From the NCBI GenBank assembly GCA_028571685.1, contig CM053140.1, positions 220,801,323 through 220,865,322 of the forward strand: a stretch of DNA of 64,000 bases, read 5' to 3'. Positions 12,881 to 25,194 of this stretch are shown in pieces. The stretch's first letter is position 1, and the number at the start of each line of letters is the position of its first letter. A model generated the notes under the pieces. That model was not told where the DNA came from, did not search any database, and worked only from the letters and a program-made list of their open reading frames with translations. A program made the position numbers and the translations under genes. This DNA is from Heterohyrax brucei. Taxonomy: Eukaryota; Chordata; Mammalia; Hyracoidea; Procaviidae.

Positions 12881-13388
12881 AGCAAGAGTAAAAAATTTTA
12901 AATACAATTTGTCTATAAATGCAGCATTTTGTAAACAAAAAAAGTTGCCCCTGATGTAAGTAGGTCTTCAGGAAAGCCTCAAAGGAATGACTTAGCTCTG
13001 CAGAGAGGTGCATTTTCTGCTTATTATTAAGAACTCTTCCTATTAAAATTTAATGCAGTCTTCTCTAGCAGTTCATTTTGTCTGCCAAGTCCTTTATGAC
13101 AATTTTGATAAGTTATTACATATGGATACACAGTAATAAGTGAAGAGCAACAGCAATGACTTACAGGGTAGAACAAAAGGCTTATGCCCACACCTTGTTT
13201 GTTAAGTCTAAATTGTTATACCCTGTGACAAGCCGTTATCATCCACTACTTGGTGCTGACCTGAATGGGCAGTAGATCAGAGAAGGTACTCAATACGCCA
13301 AATGAATGAGTATCAGGATGGAAGAGTCTCAGAAGTCAAACTGTAAACTTAAGTGCGAGGAGACCACAGTGCAATCATGGTAAATCAT

Positions 13389-13573
13389 ACCAGTTGCCAC
13401 TGAGCTGACTCCAGCTCATGGCAACCCCATGTGTGTCAGAGTAGAACTGAGCTCTCCCAAGTTTTCAGTGGCTGATTTTTCAGAAGTAGATTTACAGGCC
13501 TTTTTCTCAGGCACTTCTGGGTAGGCTCAAACCATCAACCTTTCAGTGAGTAGCCAAGTACATTAATCACATA
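13389..13573 (-). repeat. AfroSINE, 'gaagtagattt' variant
   Basis: It reads accagttgccactgagctgactccagctcatggcaaccccatgtgtgtcagagtagaactg, then ctgatttttcagaagtagatttacaggcc and tcaaaccatcaacctttcagtgagtagcc. Near full length, same subfamily as the copies at 7.7 kb and 37.2 kb. Confidence 0.9.
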
Positions 13574-13659
13574 CACCATCCAGCAATTCCACGGTAAGTC
13601 ACAGGTGGGTACAACGGCATGCAGTACAACACAGTGTGGCCATTTGGGATAGCACCAAG

Positions 13660-13745
13660 CCATATGGCCTCTGTAATCCCCAGTTTCCTTATTCCTAAAA
13701 TGGGGAGCATAATAGAATGAGACAGTGTATATAAAGTGCTTTGCA
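13660..13745 (+). repeat. MIR fragment
   Basis: The string cagtttccttattcctaaaatggggagcataatagaa and the following tatataaagtgctttgcac are the conserved MIR 3' half. Confidence 0.6.
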
Positions 13746-14249
13746 CTCCAACAAGCAAGGTATGTTTTCTAAAAATCTGTTATTTCTTATAAATAAGCTG
13801 AAAAGAACACTAGGCTAAACTTAAAATACAAAACACAGACATTAGATGACACTAGGAGACACTATAAAACCAAAACACTACAACATGTAGGCATTATGCC
13901 CATGATTTGCCATAAATATTCCAAGTATAAATGGGTTTTTGAAAAAGCCAATCACACCTTTAACAAACTGAGAAGTCTGTTATCTAAAAGGAACCCAGCC
14001 TCGCATGGCTTATATACTGCAGTTTAAAACACGTATTACCTTGAATAACATGAGTACTTCTTCTGAAAAATGTATAAATCTTTCCACACATATTTCTCTA
14101 AACCCAGATTTTCCCATAGCGACACTGCTTAAAGAGAGAGTGCCCTCACTGAGGTGGAAACACATCAGGACTAACGTAAGGTTACCAGGGGTCAGCATCG
14201 ACCGGAGGGTGGCGAGTCTGGATTTGGTTACGGGAGTCTCGATGCTACA

Positions 14250-16240
14250 TCGAGCCAGTCCCTCCAGGCCAAAACTGCTTTCTTCTTCTCTAATTTTAAT
14301 ATGTAACGCACAAACAGAAGCTTCAAGTTTTCCACATTCTGGTTAACTCAGTTATCGTAAATCCTTCTCTTCTGCTAGCATCAACTCCAAACTTGGCTTA
14401 AATGAAGCAAACCCGAAAAGAATAGAAATAAATACATAAACTCTTTTGGCCCCAACTTATACAAGAAAAGAAAGAAACACTGCTTCCTTCACCTCATTAT
14501 TCCCACTCTGCTCTTTGTGGTTACTTTTATGAAAGTCTGATGGGCCAGGCGTAGAAAGTCTGAAAGAAGGGAGAAAAGATGTGAAAGACAAGAGAGGTAA
14601 GAACTACAGAAGAAAAACAGGAGCTGAAACCTGACACTCAGCGACTGAGGCCTCCACAGGGCCAGGGGACTTCGCCAACAGAAAACCTGCCAGCCTGCAA
14701 AGGCAGAGAGGTTCCAATTGTGGCCTTCATTAATGCTTCAGACATCCAGCCCCTAATTTACAACCATTTAACAGGGACCAGTCTACAAGTACCTTTGGGG
14801 GCCTCTACAGACAGAAAGAAATCTGAGAGAAATTAGGTGTCTGGAGAGTTCCCCTCAATGGCAAGGGCCTTTTCATAACACCAAGCAATTCAGCTGCTTT
14901 TGCTTGCTGTGGTGGTCTGTCTGGGGCTTGGGGGCAGAGCGAAGAGGGCAGCGAGCAGGTGTCGGCAAGGAGCAGACCTGCAGCCAGTCAGAGGGGGTGA
15001 CAGGACAGGTTTGGGTTCCCAGGTACATGTGAGGTACAGATAGGGGACGTGTCTGTCTGTGGGTCAGCAGTGTCGGCCAAGACGGTGGACACGCGATAGC
15101 TCCAGACAGGGAAAACCCATGCAGCCAGACCCCGCTCAGCAATTTAAACAAAGCAGGAACATCCAGGGGAAAAAACAAAGAAAGCTATTAATACAATAAC
15201 TGACTGAAGTACAAAGTGGAGGCCAAATTCAAAAAGAATTAAAAAATAAGACATTATCCTGAAACTTACCCCAAAATCTGGAAAAGAAATTCAGCTACGG
15301 GTGAGAGGGGCTTGGAAGGTGGGGCCCTCCGGCAGTGATGTTGGACCCCCTTCTCATCACTCTGCTTTCCTTTCATGTATATCTGTCTGCACTGGAATCA
15401 TCAAGCTCTAAGTAACCAAGACCGAGAACCCGTCAGGCAGCTTTCTCCCCTGGCCAAAATGAACAATTCATCTCAGCCGAAAAACAGAGTCCTGTAAAGA
15501 AGATCTGAATGCCCTCTCCTCTGGTAGGAGGAGAGCAGGAGAGGAGGCTAAAACACATTACCTTTTAACTAACCAGTTTTACCAAAACAGATTAACACTG
15601 AGGACCACCTGTCACACAGCACAGAGCTGGACCACCACTCAGTGCTCAGGTACATGGCTGAGTAGAAGTCTTCACTGTCACCGTGACAGAAGTGGCGTCA
15701 CCCCTCAGTCTGAAGAACACGGTCACTTCCTAACTAACTTCACCGGTAAAGGTGCTTTCAAATTTTACCAGAATGGCTTTCATGGAAAATTAATCTCAAA
15801 GGCTAAGGGGTTTCACTTTCTGAGTGCTTGTGAAAAAAAAATGAATCCACAATCCACAAGTTGTACCTACAACACATAAAACCATTTAGTCTCTCCTGGA
15901 AAATACAGTCACCCCTCAGCTGAGGCTGGTGTTAAGAACTGGGAAGGAGGGCTTGTTCCTTATATGATGCCAAGTAAGACACTGGTCCCAAAGACTTAGA
16001 CCCTCTGACCATACTAAAGTCCATAGATACTCTCACTCCTATCTTACCAGGTAAGAGTACATCCACGATTCTAATGCACAAGTAAGATGCAAATCCCACC
16101 ACTTAGGCTCTTGTTCCCCTCCTCACATCCATTGTTACCTTCTCAACGGCTTATCGGAAAGTGAATTAGGCTTCCTAGAAACTACTGTAACAGCAGAGAA
16201 CATGCCTCAGGAAGCACTAGTTACTTTCCTCCTGTCACTG
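14250..16240. other. Unique intronic sequence
   Basis: No confident repeat is seen. A 14880-15130 stretch is somewhat GC-richer, with a 101-codon minus-strand ORF lacking any domain. The rest is purine-rich intron. Confidence 0.4.
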
Positions 16241-16241
16241 T

Positions 16242-16430
16242 GGGGAACCCTGCTGGCATACTGGTTAAGCACCACAACTGCTAACCCAAGAAGACAGCAG
16301 ACAGAATCCACTGGGCACTCCTTGGAAATTCTATGGGGCAGTTCAACTCTGTCCCACGGGGTTGCTATGAGTTGGAATCAACTTGCTGATGACGGGTTTT
16401 TTTTTTGTTTTTTGTTTTTGGTTGTTATTG
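16242..16430 (+). repeat. AfroSINE with T/G-rich tail
   Basis: It starts accctgctggcatactggttaagcaccacaactgctaaccc and contains cagaatccactgggcactccttgg. It ends gttgctatgagttggaatcaacttgctgatgacggg plus a tttttgttttttgtttttgg tail. The B-box region has a small insertion. Confidence 0.92.
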
Positions 16431-16844
16431 TGGTCATTTGCGTTTTCTGAGACCACGCTCTCTAAAGGTAGTTGCTGTCGAACAGGTCAGCTACCAAGCC
16501 AAATCAGAGATGGCAGCATTTAGCGATCCCTCTCAAAAATGGGACCTAAGAGAATCTAGCGAGTTTTGGAAACAGCACTACAGGACAAGTTCTCCTCTCT
16601 TTTGATATGCTGTGGGCAGACACATCTCTAATTTTTATAAAACACATGGCCATTCTTCAAGTATGAAAATGGTAATAGCTGACCCATCAGAAATGATCTT
16701 CTCTCAAGCAGCTGGGATACACTCGCTCTTGATCTCTCCTCGCAACCAAGTTCACCACAATGTGACCAGAGAAGAGCATGGATGAGCAGCTACAGGCTAT
16801 ATCACCTTAGGGACTGAGTCCGTGGCCAAGGAATACAGCAAAAC

Positions 16845-16922
16845 TAACAGGCCCACTGGGGACTGAACATTCAATCATGTGTTTACTAGTGGAATGCTTC
16901 AACCAGTTAAGCTACACTGCTA
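16845..16922 (-). repeat. tRNA-like (A box / B box) SINE relic
   Basis: On the minus strand gcagtgtagcttaactggttgaagcatt matches an RNA polymerase III A box (TAGCTTAACTGG at 16914-16903). About 33 bp later, tgttcagtcccc resembles a B box. This is not the AfroSINE head. It may be an old tRNA-derived SINE or tRNA pseudogene; intact cloverleaf pairing is not evident. Confidence 0.4.
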
Positions 16923-17286
16923 TAAATAGGCACGGTGGTGCCTCCATCAATGGGAAAGCAGTAGAGAGTATGGGGCTTGTGGGGAGGAGAGAGAAATTAT
17001 GTGCAGACTTCAGGTAACAAACAGTAGAATAATTGTGGTCCTGAAGTATTTTCATTATTTTAGTCTAATCTTACAGTGCACCTTGTATCTTTTAGGACAG
17101 CCCTGACTCAAGTTTCCTATTGAATTTTTCCCACAATTAAACTCATGATTAGCCAAAGAGAAAAAACTAAGATTTGGAGAACAAGAACACCACATTCAAG
17201 ATGCTCAGTATGAGGAGAGGTACCTTAGCTCACGAAGATTGGGTCTTAGCACTGTCCCAGCAACTGCGACTCAAAATTTTCTTTAG

Positions 17287-17301
17287 AAAAGAATTGCTCT
17301 T
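17287..17301 (+). repeat. Target-site duplication, left copy
   Basis: The 15-bp aaaagaattgctctt recurs exactly at 18865-18879 and brackets the L1 insertion. It starts with an A-rich L1 endonuclease-type site. Confidence 0.9.
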
Positions 17302-18864
17302 TAAGACAACAATGAGATACCATCTCACCCCAACAAGATTGGCCATGATCCAGAAAACACAAAACAACAAATGCTGGAGAGGCTGTGGAGAAAGTGGAAC
17401 CCTCCTACACTGTTGGTGGGGTTGTAAAATGGTCCAGCCTCTTTGGAAAGCAATCTGGCGCTTCCTTAAAAAAATGGATATCGATATACCATTTGACCCA
17501 GTAATTCCACTACTTGGAATATATCCTACAGAATCAAGGCCTTTCACACCAACGGACACATGCACCAGAATGTTTACCGCAGCACAATCCACGATAGCAA
17601 AAAGATGGAATCAACCCAGATGCCCAACAATAGAAGAATGGATAGGTAAACTGTGGTACATATACTCAATGGAGCACTACGCAATGATAAAGAATAACGA
17701 TGATTCCAGGAAACATCTACTAACCTGGTTTCAACTGGAAGACATTATGTTGAGTGAAAGTAGTCAGCGACAAAGGGACAAATACTGTATGAGACCTCTA
17801 TGATAAGATCCCCAAAACAGACTTGTGTATAGAAGAAAAGACTCTTTGACAGCTGCAAGGGAGGGGAGGGAGGAAGGGTGAGGGGGGGAGGGTTTAGTTT
17901 AGATAGTTACTAGAAATCTAGTTGGGAGAAAGCGGTGATAGCACACATTAGAAACAAAAACAACATTAAGTGGACTTCAGCATAACTTGAGTACTCCTTC
18001 CATCATAACCCAATATTGCAAGGATAGAGTAGCTGGGGCAGGGGGCAGGGGACCATGCTCTTGGGAGAAATCGAGGCCAATTGGCACAACTAGCGTTTTG
18101 CTAAGAGAGCTCTCTGCACTCCAAATTGGTCAGTGGCGTCTAGGTCTTAAAAGCTGCCAAGCTGCCATCCGAGGACACAGCAAATGGGCCCAACTCAGCA
18201 GGAACGGATGCTCACCAAGGACCAAAATGACATGCGGTAAAGACAACCGAGAAGACAGAGAGACCCACAAGAGTGGGTGCCTACATCGACTTGGGACCGG
18301 AAGAACCAGAGGGTGTCCGGCCACCACCAGTGATAGCCACAATGGAGCTCACAGAGAGGAGTCTCACTGGCAACACAAGAATAAAAAGGGGTGCATCATG
18401 AGATCTCCACTAAAAGACCTCAATTGATGGTCCAGCGGTTTTGGGGTTCCTAGGGTTGCCATGAGGCAGATCCGACTCGACGGCACTTGGCACTTGGCCT
18501 GAGAGCATGGCCCCCGGCCCTGATGCTGCCCTTGCCCATAAATTATAACAAAGGTCCACTCTTTGGACAGGAATGGATTGAACTTAGCAATGCAGAGTGA
18601 CCATATATTGGAAGCACTTTATGGTTCTATACATCTATAGGATATCATCTGGTTGACCTCTGGCTGGAGGAAGGGGAGTGGGTGGAGAGGAGCGGAAAGG
18701 AGGCTGTTGGGAGGATGAGACATGTATGGAGCAGAGAGGAATAGTGTGCAGTCACCGGACAGGGAGAGCAGTGGAAGCTGCATATAGGTGGGCGTGTAAA
18801 TTTATACGTGAATGTACATTTTCACTCAGTTATGTTAAATAAAAATTAAATTAAATTAAAAAAA
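17302..18864 (+). mobile_element. 5'-truncated L1 with intact ORF2 C-terminus
   Basis: This 1.56-kb L1 3' end is bounded by a perfect 15-bp target-site duplication and ends in an A-rich tail. An open frame to 17803 encodes the ORF2 C-terminal region (MRYHLTPTRLAMIQK, the Cys-rich CWRGCGESGTLLHCWWGC, SRPFTPTDTC). The frame extends 5' by chance into flanking intron, giving a 209-codon ORF starting at 17174. The 3' UTR carries a SINE/RTE-like segment near 18452-18497 that the 10.5-kb copy lacks. It is antisense to PBX1 and looks younger than the other L1s here because its frame is unbroken. Confidence 0.94.
18452..18497 (+). repeat. AfroSINE/RTE-tail-like segment inside L1 3' UTR
   Basis: The string tagggttgccatgaggcagatccgactcgacggcacttgg matches the 3' body shared by AfroSINEs and the afrotherian RTE. 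In the related L1 at 11.5 kb the sequence runs straight from ggttcccctg to ggagcatgg with no such segment. It is thus either an insertion in this copy or a subfamily feature. Confidence 0.65.
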
Positions 18865-19165
18865 AAAAGAATTGCTCTTGAAGCCACAAGCACACACACA
18901 CAGGCTTCAATTTTTCTTGGCTTGTTTCAGAAGAGCACAAAGCATTTTCAGAAAAGGATGGTAGGGAAAGAGAACTGTGCAAAGCTTTGCTTAGCAAACC
19001 AAAAAGAAAAATGGTATGAAAAAAGAACTTATAGCAAAATGTTCTTCTACTTTCACAAGCCTCAGCAACAGGCTTTTAAAAGGGCACAACCCATATAATC
19101 TAAACTTCCCAAAGCACTTCTATTACAGAACAGGGCAATAAAAGTGGCAAGTGTCCTCATAATGG

Positions 19166-19362
19166 AAACCTTGTGTACGTGTGTAGTGGTTAAGTGTAGG
19201 GGTTAGGTGCTATGGCTGCTAATCAAAAGGCTGGCAATTCGAATCCACCAAGCAAAAGGTTGGCACTTCGAATCCACCGGGCACTCCATGGAAACTCTGT
19301 GGGACACTTCTACTCTGTCCTATAGGGTTGCTCGACTCTATCGCAGTGTATTGGTTTTTAGT
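19166..19362 (+). repeat. AfroSINE with internal duplication
   Basis: The head (gtagtggttaagtg then ggttaggtgctatggctgct) and the B-box module (ggctggcaattcgaatccacc then ggttggcacttcgaatccacc) each occur twice in a row. The 3' body, cttctactctgtcctatagggttgctcgactctatcgcagtg, follows once. Confidence 0.88.
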
Positions 19363-20664
19363 CCACATAATTACCAAGCATCCCATAACATATGTTTTCC
19401 AACTCAAGTCCCAATTATCCCCATCCCAGGCCTCTGCACCCCCCACCTCGGGATACAGTCTCCTTCCCAGCAGTTTATGCAAGTCTTAATCTTCCGAAGA
19501 AAAATCATGAGGTTCAACTATTAATCTTTCCCTAGAAAGTACTAAACAGAGGACACTGACAAAATAGTCACATGGTAATATTGTAAATATTAGTTTAAAT
19601 AGTAGTTAACAATTTATTTTCATATATATGAAAGAATATGAATTTCATAAATTTATATATGTATATATATTTCTTATATATATAGATTTTTTTAATTGTG
19701 ATTAAGTGAAAATATACAATCCAAATCAGCTTGCATGCCCACCTATCTGCAGCTATATCTGTTCATCCTACCTGGTGCGAGCATACTTCTCCTTTCTATC
19801 TTTCTAGGGTCCCCTCAACAAGCATCTGTCCCCTCCTCTCCACCCTCTTTTCTCCCATCCAGAAAGAGACCAGTAGGACCACCTCCTTCAAACGCATAGA
19901 ACCATAACGTACACACATCACATGGTCACACTGCGTCTGTGAGTCCAGTCCATTCTTATCTGAAGAGCTGACCTCATTACTGCTTTTAGGTCAGGGACAG
20001 CAGCAGGCCTAGGGGCCATGTTCCCAGGGGAGCATTCAGGCTGTCAGACCATCAAGTCTTTTGGAAGAGTTCTTGGGCTGCATCTCTTTTTCTCATGTAG
20101 GCACTGGAGAACTCTACACTGTGTTCCATCACAGCTGTCTCTGTTGATGGCCAGGCACCATCCGCTTCTTCCGATCTCATGTTGACACAGTCTCCCATTC
20201 ATATGGGTCCTTCTGTCTCCTGGGCTCTTTGTCCCTCCTGTCTTTGATGTCCTCCATAATCATCTATTCCAGGTAAGTCGGAGCCATTTGGTATACCTCA
20301 GATGGCTGTGTGCTAACTGTTAAGACCCCAGACATCATTCACCAATAAGAGAGCAGAAGACTCAGCAATAGACTAGCTATGCCAGTTGGACTCCATGTTC
20401 CCCGAATACATAGCCCCCAGGCCCCTGTCCCAGCTACTCTGTCCTTTCAAATACTGGGTTGAGTTTGGAAAACCTCTCAGCTTATGGTGAAGCCCGGTTA
20501 CACTGTTCTGCTCTCTCCTGTGTGCTGTCACTGACTTCACCCAACTATATTTCTATCAACTATCTAATTATGACCCATCCTTTTTCTCCCTCTCCACCCT
20601 TGTAGCCATCAAAGACTTTCTTCTGCTGTACATAAGTCTATTTTTAAGTCCTTATACCAGAGGT

Positions 20665-23600
20665 CTCATACAATTTATTTTTCCTTTTGCAGTGGACTAA
20701 TGTCATTCAGCATAACGTCTTCCAGTTGAAACCAGGTTATGAGATGCTTCCTAAAACTGTCATTGTTCTTTATCACTGCTTAGTGTTCCACTGAGTATAT
20801 AAATACTATAGTTTATCCATTCATCTGCTGAGAGGCATCTAGATTGATTCCATCTTTTTGCTATTGTGGACAGTGCTGCAGTTAACATTCACGAGCATGC
20901 ATCTGTTGATCTGACCACTTTTATTTCTATAGGATATATTCTGAGCAGTGGGATTACTGGATCAAATGGTATTACTCTTTCTAGCTTTTTAAAGAAGCAC
21001 AAAATTGCTTTCCAAAGAGGGTGTACAATTTTGCAATCCCATCAGCACTGCAGAAGAGTTCCAATCACTCTGCAACCTCTCCTCAGCATTTGCTGTTTTG
21101 TGTTTTTTGAATTACAGCCAATCTTGCTGAGGTGAAATGGAACCTCACTGTAGTTCAGATTTGGATTTATCTAATAGCTAACGATTGTGAACATTTCCTC
21201 AAGCATCTTTTGGCTGCATTGGTGCCTTCTTTGGTAAAGTGTCTGTCCATCTCCTTTCCCCATTGCTTAAATGGGTGAGTTATTTAGCTTTTTTGGCTGT
21301 TGTTGATACTTTGCAGGGCTTTGCAGATTATGGAGATCTGACAAGTAGCTGCCAAATATTTTTTCCCATTGTGTAGGTAGCCTTTTAATTCTATTGACAA
21401 AAGTCTTTGGATGAGCATACATGTCTGATTTTTTTGTAGTTCCTGTTTATCTATTTTCTCTTCTGTGGTTTGTGCTTTGTCTGTCATATTCTGAATTCTG
21501 TCTAAGCCATGCATGAGAACTTCCACTATAGACCCTATTTTTTCTTTCATGATCTTTATTGTTTTAGGTTTAATGTTTAGGTCTTCATCCATTTTGAGTT
21601 CATTTGTGTGTGAGGTGGGACATATGGGTCCTGTTTCAGTTTCTCCAGATGGATATCCAATTCTGCAAACACCATTTGTTGAAGAAACTGTTTTTATCCC
21701 AATTTAAGACTTCTGGGCCTTTGTCCAATATCAGCTGTTCATATGTGGATGGAGACACTTCTAGAGTCTCAACTCTGTTCCACCGGTTCATGTGTCTCTT
21801 TTTGTACCAGTACCAGACTGTTTCGACTACCGTGGCAGTGAAGTAGGTTCTAAGGTCGGTTAGTATACGTCCTCTCACTGTGTTCCTCTTCTTCAGTAGT
21901 TTCTTCCTTTTCCAGTGCTGGTGATTTGTTTCTCCATCTCATTAAAAAATGACACTGGAATTTGTATTGAGATTGTATTGTATATGTACATCGCTTTGGG
22001 TAAAATAGACATTTTCACAATGTTAAGTCTTTTTGTCCATGAGCAAATTTATTTCTCCACTTGTGTAAGTCTCTGGGTTTCCTGTAGTAAGGTCTTGTAA
22101 TTCTTTCAGTATAGGTCTCTTGTTTCTCAGGTTAGATTTATTCCTAGGCATTTTTTCTTCATGGGGCTACAGTAAATGGTACTGATTTGGTGATTTCCTC
22201 TTTGATGCTCTCTTTGTTAGTGTAAAGGAATTCTACTGACTTACTTATGTTTATCTTATATCTGAATACTTTGCTGAACTCTTCTGTTAGTTCCAATAGT
22301 TTACTTATGGGTTATTTAGGCTTCTCTGTGTACATGATCATACCATCTGCCAATAGATGATTTGTACTTCTTCTTTGCCAATGCAGATGCCTTTTATTTG
22401 TCTTATCCAATTGCTCTGGCTAGAACCTCTAGAATAATGTTGAATAGAAGTCGTAACACTGGGCATCCTTGTCAAGTTCCCATTCTCGGGGGGAATTCTT
22501 TCAGCCTCTCTCCACTCAGGGAGACGTAGACAGTTGGCTTTGCGTGATGCCCCTTATTGCACTGAGGACTTAATCATCTATTCCTATTTTGCTGAGAGTT
22601 TTTTCACAGGAATGGGTGTTGAAACTTTGTCAAATGCCTTTTCTGTATCAACTGACAAAATCATGTAATTCTTATCCTTTGTGTTATTTATGCAGTTGGT
22701 CACAGTAATTGTTTTTCTGATGTTGAACCAGTCATGCTTCCCTGGTATGAATATAACGTGGTCATGATAACTTATTTTTTTCTGTTGTTGAATTCCATTG
22801 GGTCTTGGACGATATCTGCATCTAGGTTCATTCCTGAGTGGTATTGGTCTGTAGTTTTCTTTTTCTGTGAGATCTTTCCCTGGCTTTGATATCTGGGTTA
22901 TGCTGACTTCATAGAATGAATTTGGGAATACCCTATTCTGTACTGTGAAAGTCTCAGCAGTATGGGAATTAACTCCTCTCTAAAAGCTTGGTAGAATTTT
23001 CCATTGAAGTGATCTGGGCCAGGACTTTTTCTGGTTGGTAGTTTTTTTTATTATTTTTCGATGTCTTCTTTTGTGATAGGTTTATTAAGTTTCTCTGCTT
23101 CTCTTTGTGATGTAAATCTAGAAATTGGTCCATTTCCTCTAGATTTTCAAATCCGTTAGAGTACAGTCTTTCATAGTATTCTGTTAGGATCCTTTTGACT
23201 TTAGTTGGATCTGTTCTGACATCTCCCATCTCATTTCTTATTCAGGTTATTGGTTTCTTCTCCTGTCTTTCTTTTGTAAGTTTAGACAACAGTTTATAGA
23301 TTTTGTTGATCTTTTCAAAGAACCAGCTTTTGGTTTTGTTAATTTTTTCAATTGTTCATCTATTCTCTAATTCATCTAGTTCTCTAATCTTTATGATTTG
23401 TTTTCTTCTGATGCCTGAGTGGCTCTTTTATTGCTCTGTTTCTGCTACTTCAAGCTGTAGGGTTAATTCTTTAGTTTGGGCCCTTTCTTCATTCTGGATG
23501 TGTGCATTTATAGATATAAAGTGACTTTTCAGCACTGCTTTTCCTGTATCCCATTGGTTCTGATAGGTTGTGTTTTCATGCTCATTTGATTCCATGATTT

Positions 23601-24400
23601 TCTTGTGTCTTTGATCTTTTCTATAACCCAAGGCTTTTTGAGCACGGTGTTGTTCAGTTTCCATGAGTTTTCAGATTTCTGTGTTTTTTCTGCTACAAAT
23701 TTCAACTTTCATGGTTTCATGGTCCAAGAAGATGCTTTGCAGTAATTCAGTAGACTGGATTTTGTTGAGACTTGTTTTATGTCCTAATACGTGGTCTATT
23801 CTGGAAACTGTTCCACGTACATTAGAATAGATGCGCTTATCTGTTGTCGCATAAAAAGTTCTATATACGAGGTCTAGTTGGCTGACTGTCACAACAAGGT
23901 CTTCTGTGTCTTCTCTGAGCTTTTTTCTGGACGATCTGTCCACTACTGGAGGTGGGGTGTCGAAGTCTCCTACTATTATTGTGGCGTGATCCATCTCATT
24001 TTCAATGTTGTGAGCATTTGTACAATGTATTTAGGTGCTCTGGTATTGAGTGCACAAATAATGAATATGGCTGTATCCTGCTTAGGCACTGAAACTTTCA
24101 GTAATAAGCAGTGACTATCCTTGTCCACAATGGTGAAGCTTACATTAAAACCTATTTTATCTGAGATTAGTATTACCACTGCTGCTCTCCTTTGTGTCTT
24201 GTTAGCTTGATATATATTTTTCTGTCCTTTGATTTTCAGTTTGTTCATACCTCTGAGTCCAGGGTGTGTTTCTCATAAGCAGCATACAGATGGATCACGT
24301 CCTTTGATCCAGGCTCTCATTCTCTGCTCTTTATTGGGCAATCAGACAGACCACTTACATTGTGTGTAATTATTGATAGGTATGTGTTTAGTGCTGTCAT
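20665..24400 (-). pseudogene. L1 ORF2 remnant (endonuclease and reverse transcriptase)
   Basis: The start is MTALNTYLSIITHNVSGL at 24400. Endonuclease landmarks follow (LKIKGQKNIYQANKTQRRAA at about 24240, and IIVGDFDTPP at about 23980). A fragment with PTKVKRILTEYYERLYSNGF lies at about 23200, then the reverse transcriptase region, and the C-terminal region by about 20700-21140. Many stop codons and shifts break the frame. It is not functional. Confidence 0.88.
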
Positions 24401-24717
24401 TTTGATGCCTTTTTGTGTTTTTGATGTTTTCTTTCTTTCTCTTAATATTCTGTTCTGGGTCCTTTTTCTTATGGATTTACTTTTTCATCTTTTTCAGTGT
24501 TAGTTTTGTGTTTGTTGAGACTTCTGAATTATGTTTCTTGTTTTGATATGTCACATTTTTAGTTTGCTTTGTGGCTACCCCTTTGTGTCCCCTTAATATT
24601 CTAAATTTAAACCAATCTTTAACTGCTGTATACTCCTTAATTTCTTCTCTATCTGAAAGGGTTCTAAATACTGTAATATATTCCTCTATAGTGTGATGAT
24701 GTCACAGTTCTCATGTG

Positions 24718-24734
24718 AAAATCTCTGGTTCCTA
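24718..24734 (+). repeat. Target-site duplication of nested L1, left copy
   Basis: The 17-bp aaaatctctggttccta is repeated exactly at 25052-25068 on the other side of the inserted L1 tail. Confidence 0.9.
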
Positions 24735-25051
24735 GACCTGCTGCTGCTCCTGACCAGAAAACATGACTGGCCCACTTTGGGGACATGAATGGACTTGACT
24801 CGGGGACACAATGTGACCATACAGTGTGTGCACTTGATGGTTCTAGGCTTCTAAAGGATGCTGTCCTACTGGCCTCTTACTGTAAGGCAGAGGAGAGGGC
24901 GGAGAGGAGGGGCAGGGGATTGTTAAAAAGACGTACATAGAATGAAAAGGAGGAGAGTGCTGTCACTGGGTAAGGAGAGCAGAAGGAGCTGGAGATAGGC
25001 AGGCATGCAAATTTATTTTGGATTGTATACTTTCACTTAATCACAATAAAA
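24735..25051 (+). mobile_element. Nested 5'-truncated L1 3'-UTR insertion
   Basis: This 317-bp L1 3' UTR piece contains aatgtgaccatacagtgtgtgcacttgatggttctagg and ggatgctgtcctactggcctctta, then tttcacttaatcacaataaaaaaa. It lies on the plus strand between ORF1 and ORF2 of the older minus-strand L1. The perfect 17-bp duplication shows a younger, endonuclease-mediated insertion. Confidence 0.92.
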
Positions 25052-25194
25052 AAAATCTCTGGTTCCTACTTTTAATATTTTAGCTTGGAGTGAGCTTTGT
25101 GACTTCCTTAACTGAGTGGGCCTCTGGATGCTCTATCCTGCATTTCCTCCTGAAGCACACAACTGATGTCACTGTTTTTCTAAACAAAGAGTTC

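Noticed and set aside
12861-12960. Poly-T followed by a possible retroposed copy
   Set aside because: No coding homology or target-site duplication could be recognised around the T run.
14178-14240. Possible AfroSINE 3' end (ggggtcagcatcgaccggagggtggcgagtctggatttgg)
   Set aside because: Only a loose match to the AfroSINE tail and no recognisable head or B box, so not listed as a feature.
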